DNA of 64,000 nucleotides, taken from positions 12,605-76,604 of the forward strand of contig CAJUTL010000012.1 of NCBI GenBank assembly GCA_910589395.1. The letters run 5' to 3'. Every line of letters begins with the position of its first letter. Within the stretch, counting starts at the first letter, position 1. The DNA comes from an uncultured Oscillospiraceae bacterium. GTDB lineage: Bacteria > Bacillota_A > Clostridia > Oscillospirales > Acutalibacteraceae. A program made the position numbers and the translations under genes. The notes beneath the pieces are model-generated. The model searched no databases. It saw only the letters and a list, made by a program, of their open reading frames with translations, and had not been told where the DNA came from. This document shows positions 18,600 through 26,772 of the stretch, in pieces.

Positions 18600-20846
18600 A
18601 TGATGGAAAAAAGAAGGATCAAAACAGAAAATCAAGGATCACGGCGCGGGGGATACGGACAGTCCCCCCGTTCTTTTGGAAACCGGGGCGGTAGGGGCCG
18701 CTTCCACAGTGAAGAGCCCTACGAGCTGCCTAGTGCCGCCGTCACCGTGGAGGAAAAGCTGATCGTAGCGGCATTGAAGCGCTGCGGCGGGAACGGCGTA
18801 CCCTCCAAGTCCCTGATGCGGGAAGCCGGGATCCGAAATAAAGAGGATTTTTACGAGGCGCTTCGCAGCTTAAAGGAAAATAGAGAAATCAGCGTCGATA
18901 AGGATCACTGGGTCAAGCTGATCCCTCACACCGGAGATGTGGAAGCGGTGCTGGTTTCCCTTTCGGAACGGTTTGGCTTTGCCAGGCCCAAGCTTGGTAC
19001 GGAGGATATTTTTATTCCCGGCAGCGCTCTACAGGGCGCTTTTGTGGGAGACGAGATCCTTTTGACCGAGCTGCGCAAAGGGGAAAAGGGGCCAAGCGGA
19101 AAGGTGAAGCGTGTGCTGGCCCGAGGCACAGATGCCGTCACGGGTACGGTACACATCGATGAAAACGGAGCCAGGGCCACACCGGACGGCGCTGTTCGAT
19201 ACGATATGGAGATTTCCCCCATGCACCTTCACGGTGCGAAGGATGGCGATAAAGTGCTGCTCCAGCCGAAATGTGACGGCAGGGGAGAATGGCGCACAGC
19301 GGAGGTGAAGTCTGTATTCGGCAGTGGAAACCGAGCCCGTGTATGTGCCGACGCCATCATTGAGCGCTGCGGGATCCCCACGGAGTTTCCGGAGGAGGCC
19401 CTGCGGGAGGCAGAAGCCATATCTCGGATGACAGTGACCCAGAAAGACCTGGACAGCCGCTTGGATCTGCGGGACGAGCTGATTTTTACCATAGACAGCG
19501 CCGACGCCAAGGATCTGGACGACGCGATCTCCGTACAGAAAACCCGGGACGGGTATACGCTGGGAGTTCATATTGCCGATGTTTCCCACTATGTAAAGGC
19601 GGGAAGCGCCATTGATCAGGAGGCTTTCCGGAGAGGTACCTCGGTCTATTTTGCGGATCGGGTGATCCCCATGCTGCCGGAGTCCCTTTCCAACGGGGTA
19701 TGCTCTCTGACGGCGGGAACGGACAAGCTTGCCTTTTCCGCTTTGATGGATTTTGATGCGGAAGGGAATATGACTGACTATCTTTTCCGCAAAACGGTCA
19801 TAGAATCCAAGGTACGGGGTGTGTATTCGGAGGTAAACGAAATCTTTGCCGGTACGGCTTCTCCGGAGCTTCTGCAAAAATACGCTCCCGTCAGAGAAAG
19901 CCTGGAGGCGGCAAAGGAGCTGGCGGAGCTTTTGAAGCGCAATGGCGCCGCCAGAGGGCAAATGGACCTTTCCAGCGATGAGATCAAGTTTGTGCTGGAC
20001 GAAAACGGCGTGTGTATTGATCTTCTGCCCCGAACCACCGGGCAGGCGGAAGAGCTGGTGGAGCAGATGATGGTTTCTGCCAATATCGCCGCCGCAAAAG
20101 CGGCGCTGGACGCGGAGATCCCCTTTCTGTACCGGATCCACGAAAAGCCCCGGCCGGATCGGGTGGAAGAGCTGTATGAGCTGCTGGACAGGCTGGGGAT
20201 CGCCTGCGGGGAGATCAAAAAGGGAACTCCCACCGCCAAGGACTTTTCCGCTGTGCTGGGAAGGGTAAAGGGCGGCCCCAGAGAAGCCTTAGTGAACCAG
20301 CGGATTCTGCGTACCATGGAAAAGGCCCGGTACGCCGACCGGGAGCTGGGGCATTTCGGCCTGGCGCTGGGAGAATACAGCCATTTTACCTCTCCGATCC
20401 GCCGGTATCCCGATACCTCTATTCACCGTATCTTAAGCGACCTGGCGGCGGGAAAAGAGAAGGAAGAGATCAGAAAGCGCTATCGGGGCTTTGCCCAGGA
20501 ATCTGCGGCGGAGTCCTCCAAAAACGAAATTCGGGCGGTAACCGGCGAGCGTGCCGCGGAGGATTGCTACACCGCGGAATATATGCGCGCTCATTTGGGC
20601 GAGCGGTATGTGGGTATTGTCAGCGGCGTAACGCCCAAGGGCGTTTTTGTAAAGCTCCCCAATTTTGCCGAAGGCTTTGTCAGCCTCAATGATTTTGAAA
20701 ACGCCGATTTTGAATTTGACGGCGAGATCGCCCACCGGGATCTGCGCTCCGGCAGGGTGCTGATGATGGGGGAGGAGCTGGGGATCATTGTAGCGGGTGC
20801 GGACGTCGCCACAGGCCGCGTCGATTTTGTGCCCCAGGAAGCTTAA
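18600..20846 (+). CDS. rnr: Ribonuclease R
   Basis: 3'-5' exoribonuclease of the RNB/RNase II family, 748 residues from the ATG at 18600 (GGGAAAGGA upstream; a TTG at 18549 also opens the frame but lacks a site). A Gly/Arg-rich basic N-terminus (about 1-40) is followed by a winged-helix/cold-shock region. The RNB catalytic core contains DSADAKDLDDAISV with metal-binding aspartates and FTSPIRRYPD. The C-terminal S1 domain is near 665-745 (YVGIVSGVTPKGVFVKLP). The stop codon falls inside the inverted repeat at 20843. Confidence 0.95.
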   Translation: MMEKRRIKTENQGSRRGGYGQSPRSFGNRGGRGRFHSEEPYELPSAAVTVEEKLIVAALKRCGGNGVPSKSLMREAGIRNKEDFYEALRSLKENREISVDKDHWVKLIPHTGDVEAVLVSLSERFGFARPKLGTEDIFIPGSALQGAFVGDEILLTELRKGEKGPSGKVKRVLARGTDAVTGTVHIDENGARATPDGAVRYDMEISPMHLHGAKDGDKVLLQPKCDGRGEWRTAEVKSVFGSGNRARVCADAIIERCGIPTEFPEEALREAEAISRMTVTQKDLDSRLDLRDELIFTIDSADAKDLDDAISVQKTRDGYTLGVHIADVSHYVKAGSAIDQEAFRRGTSVYFADRVIPMLPESLSNGVCSLTAGTDKLAFSALMDFDAEGNMTDYLFRKTVIESKVRGVYSEVNEIFAGTASPELLQKYAPVRESLEAAKELAELLKRNGAARGQMDLSSDEIKFVLDENGVCIDLLPRTTGQAEELVEQMMVSANIAAAKAALDAEIPFLYRIHEKPRPDRVEELYELLDRLGIACGEIKKGTPTAKDFSAVLGRVKGGPREALVNQRILRTMEKARYADRELGHFGLALGEYSHFTSPIRRYPDTSIHRILSDLAAGKEKEEIRKRYRGFAQESAAESSKNEIRAVTGERAAEDCYTAEYMRAHLGERYVGIVSGVTPKGVFVKLPNFAEGFVSLNDFENADFEFDGEIAHRDLRSGRVLMMGEELGIIVAGADVATGRVDFVPQEA

Positions 20847-20895
20847 GGCAGCACCGCTCAATTCCCGGCTCTCGCCTTAAGCGGTATTGCCTTAA
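20843..20895. repeat. Short palindromic element (related to the 183-bp element)
   Basis: Ends TTAAGGCAGCACCGCT and AGCGGTATTGCCTTAA are inverted repeats with two mismatches. They match the termini of the longer element at 21173. It begins at the rnr stop codon. Confidence 0.65.
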
Positions 20896-20984
20896 AGCAT
20901 AAGCAGACAGGCTTTTTCATATAGTTATGGCACAGGGACAACTTTAGAAATGGTTCTGTGAAATAGAGAAAGGACTGTCTGCCC

Positions 20985-21158
20985 ATGAAAAATTTTTTGA
21001 TCTCGGCGATTTTAGGTTTTGCGGCGCTGGCGCTTTTGAATCTGTCTTCTCCCTATACCGGAGTGGCGCTGCCGGTGAGCCGCCTGAGCATAGCGGCTTC
21101 TGGACTTTTGGGGATCCCGGGCGTAACGCTGATGGTGATTTTGAACGCCGTGTTGTAG
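20985..21158 (+). CDS. BofA-like small membrane protein
   Basis: 57 residues: two hydrophobic segments (FLISAILGFAALALLNL and the GIPGVTLMVILNAVL end). The C-terminal G-PG-TLMVILN-VL pattern is that of the BofA family, in which BofA restrains pro-sigma-K processing by SpoIVFB during sporulation. AGAGAAAGGA lies about 11 nt before the ATG. It is shorter than B. subtilis BofA (about 87 residues), so only the C-terminal half of the family is represented. Confidence 0.7.
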   Translation: MKNFLISAILGFAALALLNLSSPYTGVALPVSRLSIAASGLLGIPGVTLMVILNAVL

Positions 21159-21172
21159 GCTTTTATCAGATG

Positions 21173-21355
21173 TTAAGGCCAACACCGCACAAAGACCGGC
21201 CAGAGGCCTTTGTACAACGATTTGCTTGCAGATTTTTCGTCATAACGCACAGTTTTCGTTTGTCAATCACGAGATTGACTGCACTCAATCTATGCACTCT
21301 GACGAAAAATCTGACTGCGCAACTTGCGCACAATCCTTGTGCGGTGTTGCCTTAA
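21173..21355. repeat. 183-bp palindromic MITE-like element
   Basis: Termini TTAAGGC(C)AACACCGCACAA and TTGTGCGGTGTTGCCTTAA are inverted. Internal AGATTTTTCGTCA and TGACGAAAAATCT form a second nested pair. No gene. The same terminal sequence bounds the 53-bp element at 20843, so this is a repeat family with a full-length and a deleted copy flanking bofA. Confidence 0.75.
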
Positions 21356-21421
21356 AAAGAAAAGGAACGGGGTAGGGACATTGTTTCAGAAACGGCCCTC
21401 TGAAAAAAGGAGAAGTGAGCT

Positions 21422-22543
21422 ATGTTTTTAATCAACGCCAAATATCTGGATCGGGATTTTTGCCTGGTGCGGGGCGATTTGGAGCTGGAAAACGGAAAAA
21501 TCAAACAGGTGGGAAAAAAGCTTTCCTATACCGCCAGGGATATGGCGGTGGACTGCGAAGGCTACACGGTGATCCCCGGCTTTGTGGACGTGCACATTCA
21601 CGGCTGCGGCGGGGCCGATACCTGTGACGGGACCCGGGAAGCCATTACTACCATGGCCCGGTTTCTTTTGCAGAAGGGCGTTACCTCCTTCTGTCCCACC
21701 ACCATGACCACAGACCGTGAGGTGATCGAGGGTGCGCTGCTTGCCGCGAAGGAATGTATGGAAACCCCGGTGGAGGATGGTGCCCGGGTCATCGGAATCA
21801 ACATGGAGGGTCCCTTTATTTCCAGAGAAAAAAAGGGCGCTCAGCGGGAAGAGGCCATTGTAGCTCCGGATCTTGAGCTGTTCCGCCATTTCTATGAATT
21901 GAGCGGCAAAACGGTAAAGCTGATCGCCCTGGCTCCGGAGCAGCCCGGCGGTTATGAATTTGCGGAGCAGGCGAAGGAACTGTGCGCGGTGTCTATCGCC
22001 CACACCACGGCAAATTATGACGAGGCAAAGCACTCCTTCGACTGCGGCGTTACCCATGCCACCCACCTGTTCAACGCCATGTCCGGTCTGAGCCACCGGG
22101 ACCCCGGCGTAGTGGGAGCGGTGTTCGATGATGAAAGAGTGCTGGCGGAGCTGATCTGCGACGGCATCCATATTCACCCGGCGGTAGTGCGAACCGCCTT
22201 CCGGGAATTGGGGGACCGGGTGCTGGTGATCAGCGATTCCATGCGGGCCAACGGTTTGCCAGAGGGAGAGCCCTTCGATCTGGGCGGCCAGCTGGTCACG
22301 GTGAAGAATGGAAAAGCCACGCTGGCGGACGGTACCATTGCCGGCTCTGTGACCAACCTGCACCAGGAGGTCAAAAACCTTGTAAGCTTTGGAATTCCCT
22401 TTGAACAGGCGGTCAAGGCGGCCACCCTGATCCCGGCGCGCTCCATCGGCATGGAGCATGAGATCGGCAGCATTGAAGCGGGAAAACGCGCCGACCTGCT
22501 GGTACTGGATCAAGACCTGAATATTGCGGCGGTTTATCACTGA
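21422..22543 (+). CDS. nagA: N-acetylglucosamine-6-phosphate deacetylase
   Basis: Amidohydrolase-family enzyme that converts GlcNAc-6-P to GlcN-6-P. 373 residues. Metal-binding and active-site motifs: PGFVDVHIHGCGG, NMEGPFIS, AHTTANYDEA, THLFNAMSGLSHRDPG and ISDSMRANG. AAAAAGGAGAAG precedes the ATG. No nagB or transporter is adjacent here. Confidence 0.94.
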   Translation: MFLINAKYLDRDFCLVRGDLELENGKIKQVGKKLSYTARDMAVDCEGYTVIPGFVDVHIHGCGGADTCDGTREAITTMARFLLQKGVTSFCPTTMTTDREVIEGALLAAKECMETPVEDGARVIGINMEGPFISREKKGAQREEAIVAPDLELFRHFYELSGKTVKLIALAPEQPGGYEFAEQAKELCAVSIAHTTANYDEAKHSFDCGVTHATHLFNAMSGLSHRDPGVVGAVFDDERVLAELICDGIHIHPAVVRTAFRELGDRVLVISDSMRANGLPEGEPFDLGGQLVTVKNGKATLADGTIAGSVTNLHQEVKNLVSFGIPFEQAVKAATLIPARSIGMEHEIGSIEAGKRADLLVLDQDLNIAAVYH

Positions 22544-22562
22544 GAAGCATTATTTTATAAAG

Positions 22563-22597
22563 AAAAAAAGAGAGCGGAATTTTCCGCTCTCTTTTTT
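22563..22597. terminator. Bidirectional intrinsic terminator
   Basis: AAAGAGAGCGGAA and TTCCGCTCTCTTT arms with A and T tracts, between convergent nagA and the SLH protein. Confidence 0.88.
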
Positions 22598-22602
22598 AAG
22601 GC

Positions 22603-24231
22603 TTATTTGAAAATCAAAGTACTGTTTAAGGGCCTGTCCTGAGGGCCACGAAGCCATTGGCCATCTACATAGAGGTTGGCAGAGCCGCCGCCGTCAAAAT
22701 TGATGGCGTCCGTACAGCCGAAGCTTACCATGATCTTCGACATCTGCGCCAGGGTGGCGTAAGCGGTACAGATCACAAGACTGCCGTCCGCCTTGATCCC
22801 AAAGCATACGCGCAGAGCTTCATAGGTGGTGATGCCGGGGTCAGTATAGCCCTCGGCCTGATAAGTGCTCAGGCCCCCGTAAACGGCTTTATCTTTTACG
22901 ATCCGGGGCCCCGCACCAATGGAAATCTGAATATCCTGGCTGCCGGCGCCCTCGAAAACGCGTTCAATATCCAGAACGGCTCCCAGAGCGCAAGAATCAA
23001 AGAAATCTCCCTCGTATTTCCGGCGGGAGCGCTGGGCCAGCACATAACCGGTTTCCGGGATCTGCACATCTGTGTCCTTGGCAATATCCAAAATGGTGCC
23101 GTCCTCTGCCAGCGTTACAGCGTCCTTGGCGGGGAAGCCAAGGCTTTTGCCCCAGGCACGGGTAAAGAGGATCCGGGTAGCGTCGGTAGCGCTGCTGGGA
23201 CTTCTGTTGACGGATACGCCGTACAGCACGCTGTCGGTTTCATCTGCCTTATGCAGGGTAACGGTGTGATTGGTAGTAAAATTCTGAATGGAAAAGTGGC
23301 CGGAGGAATCTACGACCAGGGCCGATCTTGCCGGGGCGTATCGGTCCGCCACTGTCAATACCTGGCCGTCCTTTACCAGTGTGCCCAGAGGAATATAGGA
23401 GCTCATATCAAAGAAGGCGGCGTTTACGGCAATTTTTGCTTCGGTGCGGTTTACAATGGAGGTGGGGGACTCCGCGCCGGTCACACGGTCATGCCCCATG
23501 ATAAGCTGAGGAGTATAATCTGAAGAAGAGAATTCTACAGCCCGCACCGGCGTGGTAAAGACTCTTTTTCGCACCACCTTATAAGTTCCGATCTGGCAGT
23601 TTTTCAGAAAATTGGAATACATGGTGGCGGCTTCCGCTCTGGTGGCGGTATCGTTTGGCCGAAAGGTGCCTACCTTGTCGCCCACCATTACGCCCGCCTG
23701 CTGGCAAATGCGCACGCTGGAGGCTGCGAACCGGGCAATAGAACCGCTGTCAGTAAAAGCAAAGACTTCCTTTATCGCGTTCATCTGCCGCCCGGTGGCT
23801 TTGGCGAAATTAACGGTCATCACCGCCATTTCCTGGCGGGATACGGGCTTGTCGGGCCGGAAGGTCTTGTTTTCATAGCCGCTGACGATACCGGCCTCCG
23901 CCGCCCAGTTGATATAGCGGTACGCCCAGTGCTTGGGGGTCACGTCCTGAAAGCTCCCCTGAAATTCATACTGTCTGAGATCACCCTCAGACAGTGCCGC
24001 CTGCGCCAGCATCGTGGCAAAAGCGGCACGGGTCAGCTTTTTTCCGGGAGAAAATTCCGTGGCGCTGGTGCCGTGGATCACGCCTTTTTCCACCAGATCA
24101 TATACATAGCTTCGGTACCAGGCGTTTGCCGGAACGTCCTGAAAGGTAACAGCCTGAGCAGACTGGGGGCAGGCCGTGCAAACCAGTGCCGCCGCAAGAA
24201 GCGCGGATAAAAATCTTTTCTTCTTTTTCAT
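22603..24231 (-). CDS. SLH-domain phosphodiester glycosidase-like surface protein
   Basis: 542 residues. Signal peptide (FLSALLAAALVCTACPQSAQA), then three SLH repeats over about 30-205 (for example YINWAAEAGIVSGYENKTF), then an NAGPA/phosphodiester-glycosidase domain ending in TDAINFDGGGSANLYVDGQ. NAGPA-type proteins hydrolyse sugar phosphodiesters in cell-envelope polymers or modified sugars. The SLH repeats would tether it to the wall. Monocistronic by position. Confidence 0.88.
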   Translation of the reverse strand: MKKKKRFLSALLAAALVCTACPQSAQAVTFQDVPANAWYRSYVYDLVEKGVIHGTSATEFSPGKKLTRAAFATMLAQAALSEGDLRQYEFQGSFQDVTPKHWAYRYINWAAEAGIVSGYENKTFRPDKPVSRQEMAVMTVNFAKATGRQMNAIKEVFAFTDSGSIARFAASSVRICQQAGVMVGDKVGTFRPNDTATRAEAATMYSNFLKNCQIGTYKVVRKRVFTTPVRAVEFSSSDYTPQLIMGHDRVTGAESPTSIVNRTEAKIAVNAAFFDMSSYIPLGTLVKDGQVLTVADRYAPARSALVVDSSGHFSIQNFTTNHTVTLHKADETDSVLYGVSVNRSPSSATDATRILFTRAWGKSLGFPAKDAVTLAEDGTILDIAKDTDVQIPETGYVLAQRSRRKYEGDFFDSCALGAVLDIERVFEGAGSQDIQISIGAGPRIVKDKAVYGGLSTYQAEGYTDPGITTYEALRVCFGIKADGSLVICTAYATLAQMSKIMVSFGCTDAINFDGGGSANLYVDGQWLRGPQDRPLNSTLIFK

Positions 24232-24375
24232 GAAATCATGTTCCTCCGTTTTTAGCTCCCCTTGTCAAGCGAAGCTGTACTTTACATAATATAGCATCTT
24301 TTTCGGGAAAAGTCTACAAAAAGGGAAAAATTTGGAAGGCAGAAGGCAAAATGAAACAAGCTTTTCAGAACAGTA

Positions 24376-24404
24376 TTGCATTTTCCGGCTTTTTACTGTA
24401 ATAT
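24376..24404 (+). promoter_or_regulatory. Promoter for the zinc-ribbon membrane protein pair
   Basis: TTGCAT at 24376 and TAATAT at 24399, 17-nt spacer, followed by TTGGAGGG before the ATG at 24447. Confidence 0.55.
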
Positions 24405-24446
24405 ATATATAGCGATACAAAGATTATTTTTGTTGGAGGGTATTTT

Positions 24447-25511
24447 ATGATTTGTCCCAAGTGCGGAAGGCCGATCCCTGATGGCTCTGCGTGTTCCTGC
24501 ACTTATGTGACTCCGGCCTTTTCCAACAATCCTGCGGTGAACGCGCTCAAGGCCAGCGGGGCGTCTCCCTTGTTTCTTTCTGCGGTGATCCTGTACACTC
24601 TTACGCCGCTCCTGTCGGTTGTGACTGCCCTGACCGGCGGAGGGGTGAGCCTGGTGAAGACGATTACTGAGTCTGCGGCCCAATCCGATCCGAATCTCTA
24701 TTTTCAGCAGAGGGGGGCAGACGCTTCCTTAAGCGCTTTATTTGGAGTCACTGTTGTTTTTTCCATACCGTCCATTGTTTTCCTGATTGGTATGTGGATG
24801 CATTATGCCGCCTGCCGAAACCGGAAAACGGGGAATCTTTCCACAGCCGGGCTTACGGTGTGTAAGGTGATGGAAATAATTCAGCTTGTATTCGAATGTA
24901 TAGTGTTTGCCATTTATGTGATTTTCATAATTGCGGCCATGTTTCTTTCCGCCGGAGCCTCCCAAGGGGTTTTCTTCAACGGCCAGCCAGCGCCTTCCAT
25001 GGATCATGGGTCGGTCACAGCCCTTGTGGTGGTGATGTTTGTGGTTCTTTTGATTTTTATTATCGCCTTTTTTTCTCTGCCGGTTCTTTTCAGCATATGT
25101 GTAATCAAGGTCATCAACCGCATGAAGGCCACCGCCAGCTTCGGTGTTCCGGATAACCGGATCCCCATGTATCTCATTGTGATGCTCTATCTTATCGGCG
25201 GATTTATGGCACTGTACAGCCTGATGGGCATGTTGCTGTCCCTGACTTTGGGATTGTCTCTGCTGACAGGTGCGGCGGCGGAAATTTTGATTGCCGTCTG
25301 CCTTGGAAAATATCGAAAGCATATGACGGTTTTGATGTATCTGCCGGTGCAGCCGCTCTATGCGCCCCAATCGGTAATGCCGGCGCAGGGGTATCCCATG
25401 CAGCAGGCTGTGATCCAGCCGTCGGCTGTTCCTGTGGAGAATCACACCCCCGCAGGCTTTCCTGTTCCTATGGTAACTTCGGCTTCTCCTGAGGAAAAGC
25501 CGGAAGAATAA
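24447..25511 (+). CDS. Zinc-ribbon multi-pass membrane protein (paralogue 1)
   Basis: 354 residues of unknown function. It opens with a short zinc ribbon (CPKCGRPIPDGSACSC), then about six hydrophobic segments between residues 45 and 290, then a Pro/Gln/Val-rich tail ending in SPEEKPEE. It is a tandem paralogue of the next gene: both share CPKCGR-IP-G--CSC, SNNPAVN-like, and the conserved KVI-RMKA/RIKA and ILIAVCLGK/R motifs. The two are 34 nt apart and probably co-transcribed. Confidence 0.8.
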   Translation: MICPKCGRPIPDGSACSCTYVTPAFSNNPAVNALKASGASPLFLSAVILYTLTPLLSVVTALTGGGVSLVKTITESAAQSDPNLYFQQRGADASLSALFGVTVVFSIPSIVFLIGMWMHYAACRNRKTGNLSTAGLTVCKVMEIIQLVFECIVFAIYVIFIIAAMFLSAGASQGVFFNGQPAPSMDHGSVTALVVVMFVVLLIFIIAFFSLPVLFSICVIKVINRMKATASFGVPDNRIPMYLIVMLYLIGGFMALYSLMGMLLSLTLGLSLLTGAAAEILIAVCLGKYRKHMTVLMYLPVQPLYAPQSVMPAQGYPMQQAVIQPSAVPVENHTPAGFPVPMVTSASPEEKPEE

Positions 25512-25545
25512 GAAAAACTCAATTTTTTTGCGAGGTGTATTATTT

Positions 25546-26634
25546 ATGCAGTGTCCCAAATGCGGTCGGGAAATTCCCTACGGCACGGTGTGTTCTTGCT
25601 CTGCAAACACGCCGCTGTCCAGCAATCCTGCGGTGAATGTTCTCAAGACCATCGGTTCTTCCCCGCTGTTTCTCACAGCGGCGGTTCTCTATTCTGTCGC
25701 TACTCTGATCTCGGTTTTCACCAGTATCATGGGGAATAGCGGCATTTCTGACTATCTGCTGTATGCGCTTTATAATGCGGATATCGACTATTCCGTGCTG
25801 TATCCTATGGTGAGCGCACTAAACGGCGCCTCTGTAGGCATGACGCTGCTGTTCTCTGTTCCCACCATTCTGATTGCGGTGGGCATGTGGCTTTTTTTTG
25901 CCACCTGCCGGGACAGAAGAACCGGAAATATTTCCACAACGGGCCTCACGATCTGCAAGGTGATCTCCATTATTTTTCTGGTGTGCTTTTGCATTTTGGC
26001 CGCTTTGATCCTGTTTGCCTTGATCATGGTGCTGGTAGGCGGCAACGCTTATTTTTCCTACAGCTATGATCTTTACGGCTACGGCTATGATTCCGGTTAC
26101 GCCGCCGGTGTAACGGCGGGAGTGGTGTTTGTGTTCCTCCTTTGCCTGGCGGTTCTGGTGCTCTGTATTCTGTATTATGTGAGCGTGATCAGAACCATCG
26201 GCAGGATCAAGGCCTGTGCCTCTACCGGTATGCCTGAGAACAGGATTTCCCGGTTTTTAATCGCTATGCTGTACATTGTAGGCGTTTGTTCCGGCATTTC
26301 CGGATTGATCTCGCTGTTCAGCGCACCCATGAGCGGCCTTTCCACCCTGGCCTCCGCTGTCTGCTCTATCCTGATCGCGGTTTGCCTGGGCCGTCAGCGC
26401 CAGCAGATGACTATTCTAATGTACCCCCCGATTCAGCCTGCTTATGTACCGGTGCAGCCCATTCAGGAGGCAGTACCCGGCGAGTATGCCCAGCCGGCGG
26501 CTCCCGTTGCTCCTGTTGTTCCAGAGCAGCCTGCCGTAACAGTGCAGGAGCCCGCTCCCGCAGTACAGGAACAGCCCGCTGTGGAAACTCCCGCCCCGGC
26601 GGAACAGGCTTCCGAAGAAAAGCCTGAGGAATGA
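25546..26634 (+). CDS. Zinc-ribbon multi-pass membrane protein (paralogue 2)
   Basis: 362 residues. The same plan as the preceding gene: N-terminal zinc ribbon CPKCGREIPYGTVCSC, about six membrane segments, and a longer Pro/Val/Ala-rich tail (repeated P-V-PEQPAV units) ending in SEEKPEE. The ATG at 25546 follows GCGAGGTG. The pair arose by tandem duplication. Their downstream terminator appears to have been split by, or converted into, the end of the mobile element at 26669. Confidence 0.8.
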   Translation: MQCPKCGREIPYGTVCSCSANTPLSSNPAVNVLKTIGSSPLFLTAAVLYSVATLISVFTSIMGNSGISDYLLYALYNADIDYSVLYPMVSALNGASVGMTLLFSVPTILIAVGMWLFFATCRDRRTGNISTTGLTICKVISIIFLVCFCILAALILFALIMVLVGGNAYFSYSYDLYGYGYDSGYAAGVTAGVVFVFLLCLAVLVLCILYYVSVIRTIGRIKACASTGMPENRISRFLIAMLYIVGVCSGISGLISLFSAPMSGLSTLASAVCSILIAVCLGRQRQQMTILMYPPIQPAYVPVQPIQEAVPGEYAQPAAPVAPVVPEQPAVTVQEPAPAVQEQPAVETPAPAEQASEEKPEE

Positions 26635-26668
26635 TTTCTCCTCTTTGGGGATAAAAAAGGATAGCATG

Positions 26669-26712
26669 AAAAAAGGACGCCCCGTGCCAATGGGCGGTGG
26701 CCGTAAAACAGT
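26669..26712 (+). repeat. Left terminal inverted repeat of the element
   Basis: Starts AAAAAAGGACGCCCCGTG and ends CCGTAAAACAGT. It matches the reverse complement of 43176-43218 at most positions with a 2-nt indel. Confidence 0.75.
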
Positions 26713-26750
26713 ATTAAGCAAAAGCCTGAAAACCTTGTATTTTCAAGGGG

Positions 26751-26772
26751 CGGCGTGACTCCGGTCACGCCG
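26751..26772 (-). terminator. Hairpin overlapping the recombinase stop codon
   Basis: CGGCGTGAC-TCCG-GTCACGCCG, a perfect 9-bp stem. The serine recombinase stop codon is inside it. No strong T-run, so it may be a partial terminator or a recombination-related site. Confidence 0.4.
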
